Below are positions 40,092 through 47,795 of a stretch of 64,000 nucleotides of DNA, piece after piece (the first letter of the stretch is position 1; each line of letters starts with the position of its first letter). Position numbers and translations under genes: made by a program. Below the pieces are notes generated by a model, which was not told the DNA's origin, did not search any database, and was given only the letters and a program-made list of their open reading frames with translations. This DNA is from JAZOXB01 sp040096185 (GTDB taxonomy: Bacteria; Bacillota; Clostridia; Oscillospirales; Oscillospiraceae): the NCBI RefSeq assembly GCF_040096185.1, contig NZ_JBBMFF010000248.1, positions 17,618 to 81,617 on the forward strand, written 5' to 3'.

Positions 40092-42539
40092 ATGAAACAA
40101 AAATCCAAGCAGCCGCATCTGCGCGTCTATCGCCAGATCCCGATGCTGCAGGCAGACCCGGCAGAGGGCCTTTCTCCGCAGGAGATCAAGCTCCGGCAGA
40201 GCAACGGCCTGAGCAACATTATGCCGCCGTCCAATACGAAGTCCGAGGGGCAGATCATCAAGGAGAATGTCCTGACCTTCTTCAACCTGATCTTCCTGGT
40301 GCTGGCGCTGTGCCTGTGCCTTGTCGGCTCGTTCAAGAATCTGATGTTTCTGCTCGTCGCTGTGGCTAACACAGTCGTCGGCAGCTTTCAGGAGATCCGC
40401 GCTAAGCGCGCCGTCGATAAGCTGACGCTCGTCGCGGCGGGAACGGCGAAGGCCATCCGCTCCGGCCAGCGCGTCTCCGTGCGGACGGATCAGCTTGTCC
40501 GCGATGACATCGTGGAATTTGCGGCGGGCGACCAGATCTGCGCGGATGCCGTCGTGCGTGACGGACAGCTGCAGGTCAATGAGTCTCTGCTGACTGGCGA
40601 GGCCGATGCCATTCTGAAAAATCCGGGCGACACGCTGAAGTCCGGCAGCTTTGTGATCTCCGGCCGCGCCCGCGTGCAGCTGACGCATGTCGGCTCGGAG
40701 AGCTATGCGGCAAAGCTGGCGGCCGAGGCGCGGCGCAATGTCCGCTCTACAAAGTCCGAGATGATGCTCTCCCTGACAAAGCTCATCACGGTCGTCGGCA
40801 TCGCGCTCATCCCGCTCGGCATCATCCTGTTCCTGCGTCATTTCCTGTCCGTGTTCCAGGGCCTGCCGCTGCGCGACTCCGTGGAATCCACGGTCTCGGC
40901 CCTGATCGGCATGATCCCGGAGGGCCTTTACCTGCTGACGAGCGTCGCCATCGCGGCCAGCTGCCTGAAGCTCTCGCGCAAGCGCGTGCTCGTGCAGGAT
41001 ATGAACTGCATCGAGACGCTGGCCCATGTGGACGTGCTCTGCGTGGATAAGACCGGCACGATCACGGAGCCGACCATGGAGGTCACGGACGTCTATCCGC
41101 TGAACTCCGAGCGCTTCAGCTACGACGATATCGAGAAAATTCTCGCAGCGTTCTACCACGGCGAAGAGCCGGATAACGAGACGGCCCGCGCCATGGGCCA
41201 ACAGTTCGCGGGCGAGACGACTTGGCGCGCCGTCAAGCGCATGGCCTTCTCGTCCTCCACAAAGTGGTCGGGCGCCGATTTCGGTGAAAATGGCCGCTAT
41301 GTGGTCGGCGCGCCGGAATTCATCATGGGCGACCGCTATGATTCCATCCGAAGTGAGGCGGAGCCGTGGTCCGAGCGCGGCTGCCGTGTGCTGCTGCTCG
41401 CGGCCTATGACACGGCGTTCGACGACGGCCCGCTGCAGAGCGCTCACGTCGCGCCCATTGCACTTGTCTTCCTGTCAAACCTGCTGCGCCCCGACGCGCA
41501 GGAGACGTTCCGCTATTTTGCCAGTCAGGGCGTGTCTGTCCGTGTTATCTCGGGCGATAACCCGATCACGGTCGCGCAGGTCGCGGCCCGTGCCGGCATC
41601 GAGAATGCCGATCGTTATGTCGATGCAATGACCCTCTCCACGGAGCAGGACTTCGAGGAGGCTGTCAAGTATTACACCGTCTTCGGCCGCGTCACGCCGG
41701 AGCAGAAGCGCTATCTTGTCCGCGCCTTCCAGAAGCAGGGCCATACGGTCGCCATGACGGGCGACGGCGTCAATGACGTGCTGGCGCTGAAGGATGCCAA
41801 CTGCGGAATCGCCATGGCCTCCGGCAGTCAGGCTGCCTCGCAGGTTGCACAGATCGTGCTGCTCAATTCCCAGTTCAGTGCGATGCCAGCCATCGTGGCG
41901 GAGGGCCGCCGCGTCATCAATAACATCCAGCGCGCGGCCTCGCTGTTCCTCGTGAAGAATATTTTCTCGTTTGCGTTGACGCTCCTGCTGCTGTTCATCG
42001 ACATGCCCTATCCGCTGCTGCCTATCCAGCTGTCGCTCATCAGCACGTTTACCATCGGCATCCCGTCGTTTTTCCTCGCGCTGGAGCCGAATTACGCGCG
42101 CGTGGAGGGCAAATTCATGCGCAACGTCATTCGGCGGGCCATGCCGGGCGGCCTGACGAACCTGACGATCGTGCTGCTGGCCGGGTTCTTTACCTCGACG
42201 TTCGGCCTGAGCAATGAGCAGCTCAACACGATCTGCGTCTGGGTCATGTCCGCCGTCGGCCTCGTTACGCTGTATCATGTCTCCGTCCCGTTCACGCGCC
42301 TGCGCCTCGCTGTGCTGGCTGCCATGACGGCGGCGATGCTGTTCTGCCTGCTCGTCATCCCGGCGTTCTTCGACCTCCCGGCGCTCAATGCCAGCTCGGC
42401 CCTCATCCTCGTTACGCTCCTGCTGGCCTGCCCGACCGTGATGCGCTTCTTCCGCGTCATCTTCGATAAGCGCGTCGCCAAGCTCGACCTGGCTCCGGCT
42501 AAGAAGCAGAAGAAAAAGCGCCACCGTTTTGAAAAGTAA
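40092..42539 (+). CDS. Cation-translocating P-type ATPase (CtpE-like)
   Basis: The 815-residue integral membrane pump has the actuator motif LLTGEAD (about 165), the membrane motif IGMIPEGLY, the phosphorylation site CVDKTGTITEP (Asp about 318) and the hinge TGDGVNDVLALKDANCGIAM. Hydrophobic segments near 60-100, 230-300 and 620-800 give the usual ten helices. There are no N-terminal metal-binding CxxC domains, which argues against copper or zinc. The pattern is closest to the CtpE group, one member of which moves calcium in mycobacteria. The ion here is unproven. Confidence 0.88.
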   Translation: MKQKSKQPHLRVYRQIPMLQADPAEGLSPQEIKLRQSNGLSNIMPPSNTKSEGQIIKENVLTFFNLIFLVLALCLCLVGSFKNLMFLLVAVANTVVGSFQEIRAKRAVDKLTLVAAGTAKAIRSGQRVSVRTDQLVRDDIVEFAAGDQICADAVVRDGQLQVNESLLTGEADAILKNPGDTLKSGSFVISGRARVQLTHVGSESYAAKLAAEARRNVRSTKSEMMLSLTKLITVVGIALIPLGIILFLRHFLSVFQGLPLRDSVESTVSALIGMIPEGLYLLTSVAIAASCLKLSRKRVLVQDMNCIETLAHVDVLCVDKTGTITEPTMEVTDVYPLNSERFSYDDIEKILAAFYHGEEPDNETARAMGQQFAGETTWRAVKRMAFSSSTKWSGADFGENGRYVVGAPEFIMGDRYDSIRSEAEPWSERGCRVLLLAAYDTAFDDGPLQSAHVAPIALVFLSNLLRPDAQETFRYFASQGVSVRVISGDNPITVAQVAARAGIENADRYVDAMTLSTEQDFEEAVKYYTVFGRVTPEQKRYLVRAFQKQGHTVAMTGDGVNDVLALKDANCGIAMASGSQAASQVAQIVLLNSQFSAMPAIVAEGRRVINNIQRAASLFLVKNIFSFALTLLLLFIDMPYPLLPIQLSLISTFTIGIPSFFLALEPNYARVEGKFMRNVIRRAMPGGLTNLTIVLLAGFFTSTFGLSNEQLNTICVWVMSAVGLVTLYHVSVPFTRLRLAVLAAMTAAMLFCLLVIPAFFDLPALNASSALILVTLLLACPTVMRFFRVIFDKRVAKLDLAPAKKQKKKRHRFEK

Positions 42540-42543
42540 AAAA

Positions 42544-42586
42544 CGCTCCGCAGGCAGCCTGAACGGCTTCCTGCGGAGCGATTTTT
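42544..42586. terminator. Terminator between the ATPase and rubrerythrin genes
   Basis: CGCTCCGCAGG (42544-42554) pairs with CCTGCGGAGCG (42570-42580), followed by ATTTTT. The flanking genes converge. Confidence 0.85.
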
Positions 42587-42591
42587 CTGCC

Positions 42592-43137
42592 TTAATAGTT
42601 CTCGGCGTGGAGCTCAAAATAGCTCTGCGGATGATTGCACACGGGGCAGACCTCCGGAGCGGCCGTGCCGACAACAATGTGGCCGCAGTTGCGGCACTCC
42701 CAGATCTTGACCTCGCTCTTTGCGAAGACGGCGGCCGTCTCCACATTGTGCAGCAGGGCGCGATAGCGCTCCTCGTGATGACGCTCGACCTCGCCGACCA
42801 TGCGGAAGCGGGCTGCCAGCTCCGGGAAGCCCTCTGCCTCGGCCGTTTTGGCAAAGCCTGCATACATGTCCGTCCACTCGTAGTTCTCGCCCTCTGCGGC
42901 CGCTGCGAGGTTCTCGGCCGTGCTACCGATGCCGGCCAGCTCCTTGAACCACAGCTTGGCGTGCTCCTTCTCGTTGTCCGCCGTCTTCAGGAACAGCGCC
43001 GCGATCTGCTCGTAGCCCTGCTTCTTTGCTACGGAGGCAAAGAAGGTGTATTTGCTGCGGGCCTGCGATTCGCCTGCGAAGGCGGCCTGCAGGTTCTTTT
43101 CCGTCTGCGTGCCGGCGTATTTTGTGGTTTTTGCCAT
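42592..43137 (-). CDS. rbr: Rubrerythrin
   Basis: The 181-residue protein is a non-heme diiron peroxidase that detoxifies hydrogen peroxide in anaerobes. The ferritin-like domain has the ExxH iron ligands in NEKEHAKLWF and EVERHHEERY, and the C-terminal rubredoxin domain has CRNCG and CPVCNHPQSYF. It starts 15 bases after the (p)ppGpp synthetase gene with AGGAGA upstream, so the two are probably co-transcribed. It marks the host as an oxygen-exposed strict anaerobe. Confidence 0.96.
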   Translation of the reverse strand: MAKTTKYAGTQTEKNLQAAFAGESQARSKYTFFASVAKKQGYEQIAALFLKTADNEKEHAKLWFKELAGIGSTAENLAAAAEGENYEWTDMYAGFAKTAEAEGFPELAARFRMVGEVERHHEERYRALLHNVETAAVFAKSEVKIWECRNCGHIVVGTAAPEVCPVCNHPQSYFELHAENY

Positions 43138-43152
43138 GATGATCGTCTCCTG

Positions 43153-43830
43153 TTATTGATTTGTTATTGTCTCGGCCGGGGCTGCGTCCGGTGCAGCCTC
43201 AGCGGCCTTGATGCGCTGATACATGTCCTGCATCTGCCGGTCGATTTCGGCTATCTTCCCGGCACAGGCAAGCATTTCTTCATTGATCCCCGCGGGCAGG
43301 CGGCTGCGGTCAGCCTTGTAGCGGATATCGTGCTCCAGACTGGCCCAGAAGTCCATGGCGATGGTACGGATCTGAACCTCCGCCAGCACCTGCTCTGTCC
43401 GGTCCGAAAGGTAGACCGGCACGCGCAGGTCCAGATGCAGGGAGCGGTAGCCATTGTAGTTCGGCGTTTTGATATAGTCCTGCCGCTTGACGATCTCCAG
43501 ATCCTGCTGGCGCTCGACCATCTCCGCCACGCGGTAGACGTCGTCGATGTAGCTGCACACGACGCGCACGCCCGCAATATCGTTGACATTCTGCATGGCG
43601 GACTCCAGCGTCAGGGGCAGGCCCTTCTTCAGGAGCTTTGCCGCGATGCTCTCGGGGGATTTGACGCGGCTTTCAATATGGTGGATGGGATTGCGTGCGT
43701 ACAGCACGTTGAATTCACTGTTCAGAACCTCAAACTTCAAGGTGAGCTGCCGCCCTGCAGCGGCGTAGAGATTCCGCATGACAAGAAACGCATGCGCGTT
43801 TTCCAGCAGCGGCGCGGTGGAACAATCCAT
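43153..43830 (-). CDS. Small alarmone synthetase (RelQ/YjbM-type (p)ppGpp synthetase)
   Basis: The 225-residue protein has only the RelA/SpoT synthetase domain: NVNDIAGVRVVCSYIDD, KTPNYNGYRSLHLDLRVPV and EVQIRTIAMDFWASLEHDI. The HD hydrolase and regulatory domains of long Rel proteins are absent. It makes (p)ppGpp from ATP and GTP or GDP under stress. AGGAGGG precedes the ATG. It lies 24 bases after nadE and 15 before rbr, so its expression is likely tied to both. Confidence 0.92.
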   Translation of the reverse strand: MDCSTAPLLENAHAFLVMRNLYAAAGRQLTLKFEVLNSEFNVLYARNPIHHIESRVKSPESIAAKLLKKGLPLTLESAMQNVNDIAGVRVVCSYIDDVYRVAEMVERQQDLEIVKRQDYIKTPNYNGYRSLHLDLRVPVYLSDRTEQVLAEVQIRTIAMDFWASLEHDIRYKADRSRLPAGINEEMLACAGKIAEIDRQMQDMYQRIKAAEAAPDAAPAETITNQ

Positions 43831-43854
43831 AACGCATCCCTCCTGTAAATGGCT

Positions 43855-45774
43855 TTAACGGGCCTCCAGACGGTCCAGCTCGGCCTGCCAGACTGCGGCG
43901 CAGGCATCGCTCGGCATACGCCAGTCGCCGCGCGGCGAGAGCGTGACGGAGCCGACCTTCGGGCCGTCGGGCAGGCAGCTGCGCTTGAACTGCTGGATGA
44001 AGAAGCGGCGGTAGAAGTTTTTCAGCCAGTGCAGCAGCGTCTCTGCGGGGTATTTCCCGGCAAATGCGGTCTGCGCCAGCCGGTAAATTTTTTCCGGCCC
44101 GAAGCCGAAGCGAAGCACATAGTAGAGGTAGAAGTCGTGCAGCTCATAGGGACCGACAAGGGACTCCGTCTGCTGCGCGATCTCGCCGGTTTCCGTCGCG
44201 GGGAGCAGCTCCGGGCTGACAGGCGTGTCGAGAATGTCGAGCAGCACGCGGCGCAGGGCGGGACTCTGGGCCGTGTCCGCCTCATAGCGCACAATGTGGC
44301 GCACGAGCGTCTTCGGAACCCCCGCGTTTACGCCGTACATGCTCATATGGTCACCGTTGTACGTCGCCCAACCGAGCGCCAGCTCGCTCAGGTCGCCCGT
44401 GCCGACGACAAGGCCGCCCGTGCGGTTGGCAAGATCCATCAGCTCCAGTGTGCGCACGCGCGCCTGCCCGTTTTCAAATGTGACGTCGAGCACGGACTCG
44501 CTCTGACCGATGTCGGCAAAGTGGCTGCGGACCGTGTTCGTAATGGAGATTTCCGTGAACTGTACGCCCAGCTCCTGACACAGAATTTCTGCGTTGGAGC
44601 GCGTCCGCTTCGTCGTGCCGAAGCAGGGCATGGTGACGGCAAGAATGTCCTGCATGGGACGCTGCAGGCGCTTCATGGCGCGCACGGCGACGAGTAAGGC
44701 AAGACAGCTGTCCAGACCGCCGGAGATGCCGAGCACGGCCGTTCTGGCGTGCGCATGCTCCAGCCGCTTTGCAAGGCCGTCTGCTTGGATCTCGAGGATC
44801 AGCTCGCAGCGCTCGGCGCGGGCGGCCGCATCGCTGGGGACGAACGGAGTGGGGGAGACGGGGCGGGTGAGTGCCGTCTCGTGCAGCGGCATGGAGAACG
44901 GAACGGTGGTATGGCCTGCGGCATTCGGGCAGAATGTCGTACTGCGGCGGCGCTCGCACTGCATGCGTCCGAGGTCCAGCACGGCCTCGGCGCGGCCGGT
45001 GCCGAAGGGCTTTGCCTCGGCCAGCAGCGCGCCGTTTTCACAGATGAGATCATGCGCGGCAAAGACCATATCCGTCGTGGATTCGCCGTGCCCGGCATCC
45101 GCATAGAGATAGGCGCTCAGCAAGCGTGCGGATTGCTGGCCGACGAGCTGGCGGCGGTATTCCGCCTTGCCGACGGTTTCGTCACTTGCCGAGAGATTGG
45201 CAAGCACCGTTGCCCCGGCCAGCGCATGGCGGGTGCTCGGCGGCAGCGGGGCCCAGAGGTCCTCGCAGATCTCCACACCGAGGCAGAAGTCCGGCATTTC
45301 GCGGCAGCGGAACAGCAGGTCCGTGCCGAAGGGGACGGTCGCGCCGCACAGTGTGACGCTGCGCGTTTCGGCAGGTGCGGGGGTGAAGTGACGCAGCTCA
45401 TAGAACTCTGCGTAGTTCGGCAGATGGGTCTTCGGCACAAGGCCGAGCAGCGCCCCATGGCAGACCACGGCGGCGCAGTTATAGAGTGCGCCGTCCACGC
45501 GGACCGGCAAGCCGACGACGGCGACGAGCTCGAGCGTTTCGCTTGCGCGGAGAATGTCCCGCAGGCCCTGCTCGGCGGCATCCAGCAGCGGCTGCTGCAG
45601 AAACAGGTCCGAGCAGGTATAGCCGGTGAGCCCAAGCTCCGGGAAAACGGCCAGCGCCGCGCCGTCCTGCGCGGCCTGCTGCATGGCGGCGATCGTTTCC
45701 TGCGTATTATAGGCGCAGTCTGCCACGCGCAGTGCGGGGGAGAGCGTGCAGACCTTCAGAAATCCGTTTTTCAT
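43855..45774 (-). CDS. nadE: Glutamine-dependent NAD+ synthetase
   Basis: At 639 residues it combines an N-terminal nitrilase-type glutaminase (triad Glu in FPELGLTGY, Lys in VPKTHLPNY, Cys in VEICEDLW) with a C-terminal synthetase domain bearing the ATP loop GISGGLDSCLAL (about 347-358) and VVGTGDLSELALG. It makes NAD+ from deamido-NAD with ammonia channelled from glutamine. It heads a probable operon with the alarmone synthetase and rubrerythrin. Confidence 0.96.
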   Translation of the reverse strand: MKNGFLKVCTLSPALRVADCAYNTQETIAAMQQAAQDGAALAVFPELGLTGYTCSDLFLQQPLLDAAEQGLRDILRASETLELVAVVGLPVRVDGALYNCAAVVCHGALLGLVPKTHLPNYAEFYELRHFTPAPAETRSVTLCGATVPFGTDLLFRCREMPDFCLGVEICEDLWAPLPPSTRHALAGATVLANLSASDETVGKAEYRRQLVGQQSARLLSAYLYADAGHGESTTDMVFAAHDLICENGALLAEAKPFGTGRAEAVLDLGRMQCERRRSTTFCPNAAGHTTVPFSMPLHETALTRPVSPTPFVPSDAAARAERCELILEIQADGLAKRLEHAHARTAVLGISGGLDSCLALLVAVRAMKRLQRPMQDILAVTMPCFGTTKRTRSNAEILCQELGVQFTEISITNTVRSHFADIGQSESVLDVTFENGQARVRTLELMDLANRTGGLVVGTGDLSELALGWATYNGDHMSMYGVNAGVPKTLVRHIVRYEADTAQSPALRRVLLDILDTPVSPELLPATETGEIAQQTESLVGPYELHDFYLYYVLRFGFGPEKIYRLAQTAFAGKYPAETLLHWLKNFYRRFFIQQFKRSCLPDGPKVGSVTLSPRGDWRMPSDACAAVWQAELDRLEAR

Positions 45775-45813
45775 AAAGGCGTTGTCCTTTCTGTTGCGGT
45801 ACTTATCCCAATT

Positions 45814-45842
45814 ATCATACCACAGACGGCCGCCCGAAACAA
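45814..45842 (-). promoter_or_regulatory. nadE promoter
   Basis: On the minus strand TTGTTT (45837-45842), 17 bases, TATGAT (45814-45819). The -35 lies in the loop of the hairpin GCCGCCC (45829-45835) / GGGCGGC (45843-45849). Confidence 0.6.
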
Positions 45843-45890
45843 GGGCGGCTTTGGGGGAAAGTCCGAAGAGACTTTTTCGACAAGCAGACG

Positions 45891-46133
45891 TTATTGCAGC
45901 TCCTGCTCCAGCGCATCGAATTCCGGCGTGGAGAAGAATTCACCGAGTGTGATGCCGAGACCGTCGCAGAGCAGCTTGATCGTCAGAATTTTCGGGTTCT
46001 GGCTCTTGCCGTAGAGAATGTTCTTCAGGCTTGAGGGCGGCAGCGCGCTGAGCGAGGCGAGACGGTTGATGGAAATGCCGCGCTCTGCGCACAGCTGCAG
46101 AATGCGGTCGCGGACAGCGGTGACAGTGTTCAT
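45891..46133 (-). CDS. Small XRE-family DNA-binding protein
   Basis: The 80-residue protein is a single helix-turn-helix: AVRDRILQLCAERGISINRL, then SALPPSSLKNILYGKSQNPKI and GITLGEFFSTPEF. It starts at 46133; an in-frame ATG at 46187 lacks support. It is divergent from the 74-codon ORF at 46245 and probably binds the repeated AGGCTAT sites between them. Similar proteins are usually autoregulators. Confidence 0.82.
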   Translation of the reverse strand: MNTVTAVRDRILQLCAERGISINRLASLSALPPSSLKNILYGKSQNPKILTIKLLCDGLGITLGEFFSTPEFDALEQELQ

Positions 46134-46180
46134 GGTGATGCCTGCCTTCCAAGTTTTTCCTTTAGCATAACGAAAAACAC

Positions 46181-46221
46181 TGGACAATATAGGCTATGCA
46201 TGCTACTATTAGGCTATCCAT
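46181..46221 (+). promoter_or_regulatory. Promoter with direct repeats between XRE gene and 74-codon ORF
   Basis: TGGACA (46181-46186), 17 bases, TACTAT (46204-46209) reads towards the 74-codon ORF. AGGCTATgCAT (46191) and AGGCTATcCAT (46211) are direct repeats exactly 20 bases apart, one inside the promoter spacer and one just downstream, as expected for an operator. Confidence 0.55.
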
Positions 46222-46244
46222 AGACTTTTTGGGAGAGCAAAACC

Positions 46245-46469
46245 ATGGCGGACTATCAAAAAATGTATGCCATCCTCTGCGGAGCGGTGGACGATGCCCT
46301 GATGGGGCTGGAGCAGGGCAGCAGCGCGGCCTGCATCGCGCTCCGTCTCCGGCTGGCGCTGGAGCGCGCGGAGGAGATCTATCTGGAGACCAGTATGTGC
46401 GCGGAACGGCGCGGCGATACGAACCTGATCGAGCTGTGGCGCGAAACGCCGGAGGCGTGGGAGCAATAG
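46245..46469 (+). CDS. Hypothetical 74-residue helical protein
   Basis: Preceded by GGGAGAG and a good promoter. The product MADYQKMYAILCGAVDDALM (first 20 residues) continues with RLRLALERAEEIYLETS and is predicted helical and acidic. No known domain was recognised, but coding bias and signals support a real gene. It is divergent from the XRE gene. Confidence 0.7.
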   Translation: MADYQKMYAILCGAVDDALMGLEQGSSAACIALRLRLALERAEEIYLETSMCAERRGDTNLIELWRETPEAWEQ

Positions 46470-46500
46470 AAAAAACCGGGAGCAGGCATTTGCCTGCTCC
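46470..46500 (-). terminator. Terminator of the DUF4317 gene
   Basis: On the minus strand GGAGCAGG-caaatg-CCTGCTCC followed by CGG and TTTTTT (46472-46475 region). It can also stop the convergent 74-codon gene. Confidence 0.7.
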
Positions 46501-46510
46501 TGAAATCATT

Positions 46511-47656
46511 TCAGTCCTTCTGTTCTTCCGGGACGCGGACGCTGACGCCGTTGAGCTCCATACCCTCATCGACATTGATGAGCAGGTACTTTGCACCGCC
46601 GAGCACGCGCGTCTGCACGAGGTCCTGCCGGTCCGGATTCACGCGGATGACGACATCCGGCGTGCGGTACTCCAGCTGGACCGCGCCGAGCAGATTCTGC
46701 GGGGGGACTTCGCTGCCGCCGCCGAAGGCCTCGTCATATTTGACGTTGAAGGCGGCCATCTTCGGCTCGGACACGCCGCAGTGCTCAAGCACCGCACCGA
46801 CCTCCTGCCGCGTGACGGCCAGCGGCTCCTCGGCGCGGGTCTCCTTGTGCGTCAGAACGAGCTCCCGCAGGGCGGTATGGACGTTCTGGACGACGTTCAC
46901 GCTGCATTCGTCCTCCAGCGCGTCCGTCAGCACCTCGCGGAAGGTTTCACGCTGCGTACCCGCGGGCATGGGCGGCTGCAGGTTGAACACGGCGGAGACA
47001 AACTCCTCATAGCTGCTGTCCGTGTTCTTTGTGTAATACAGCGCGCCGTAGAGGTTCGTCGCGCGGTCGTCAAAGGCCGGGAACAGGAAGCCGACCTCCG
47101 GCGCGGAGGCGACCCAGTCCGTGCCGCGCTCGTGGAATTTCCCCTCTGCGGAGTCATAGCGCAGGACGGGCTTCGTCTCCTTCACGGGGCAGATGCTGCA
47201 GAGTATATAGGAAAACTGCTGCTCGCTGCCCTCGTCCTGCCGGAAGCCGTCTCGGGAACGGAACGGCACGTCATAGCGGTCCGCAGCCAGCAGGATCAGG
47301 TAGTTGTCCGCCAGATGCAGAGAGCCTGCGATCTTTTCATACAGGGTCTGCACGGCCTCCTCGTCCTCCAGGCCGGAGTCGCGCAGCCGCATGAGCAGGC
47401 GGTGCTCGTCGCTGTCCGCGACCTGCGCCGTCGAGAAGCTCAGGTCGGAGAGGGTTTTGCCCATTCGGCCGGAGATGCCTTTTTTCAGCAGCTCCAGATA
47501 TTTTTCCTGCTCACCCTCCGGAAGCAGGCCCATGGAAAGGGTGAAGGCGGAGACGAGCTCGCCGTGGACATTGACATAGCAGCCGTGGATTTTCGTGATA
47601 TTGCTCCGATCCTGGCGATAACGGCGGCGGAGCTCCGCCACTTCCTTGTCGATCAT
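46511..47656 (-). CDS. DUF4317 family protein
   Basis: The 381-residue protein starts MIDKEVAELRRRYRQDRSNI and has ITKIHGCYVN, FSYILCSICPVK and GFLFPAFDDRATNLYGALYY, all typical of DUF4317, a family found in gut Clostridia and of unknown function. No signal peptide or membrane segment is present, so it is likely cytoplasmic. It has its own promoter and terminator. Confidence 0.85.
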   Translation of the reverse strand: MIDKEVAELRRRYRQDRSNITKIHGCYVNVHGELVSAFTLSMGLLPEGEQEKYLELLKKGISGRMGKTLSDLSFSTAQVADSDEHRLLMRLRDSGLEDEEAVQTLYEKIAGSLHLADNYLILLAADRYDVPFRSRDGFRQDEGSEQQFSYILCSICPVKETKPVLRYDSAEGKFHERGTDWVASAPEVGFLFPAFDDRATNLYGALYYTKNTDSSYEEFVSAVFNLQPPMPAGTQRETFREVLTDALEDECSVNVVQNVHTALRELVLTHKETRAEEPLAVTRQEVGAVLEHCGVSEPKMAAFNVKYDEAFGGGSEVPPQNLLGAVQLEYRTPDVVIRVNPDRQDLVQTRVLGGAKYLLINVDEGMELNGVSVRVPEEQKD

Positions 47657-47687
47657 GTGGGATACCTCTCAAATTGGATTCCGGAAT

Positions 47688-47693
47688 ATTATA
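47688..47693 (-). promoter_or_regulatory. Extended -10 of the DUF4317 gene
   Basis: On the minus strand TGTGC precedes TATAAT (47688-47693), about 31 bases before the ATG; the -35 (TGGAAA) is partial. Confidence 0.55.
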
Positions 47694-47756
47694 GCACAGA
47701 CCGCTGCACATTTCCAGCGCGGAAGGCTAGAAAAGCCAAACAGACTTTTGCGAGAA

Positions 47757-47794
47757 ACAACGGAGAGGGCCGAGGCCCTCTCCGTTGTGCTGTG
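47757..47794 (-). terminator. Terminator of the large SLH protein gene
   Basis: ACAACGGAGAGGGCC (47757-47771) pairs perfectly with GGCCCTCTCCGTTGT (47774-47788); on the minus strand TTTCTC follows. Confidence 0.8.
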
Positions 47795-47795
47795 T

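Noticed and set aside
45857..45882. AAAGTCCGAAGAGACTTTTT as a second copy of the 30.1-kb MITE right end
   Set aside because: Similarity is limited to about 30 bases around a simple hairpin with GACAAGC; no matching left end was found.
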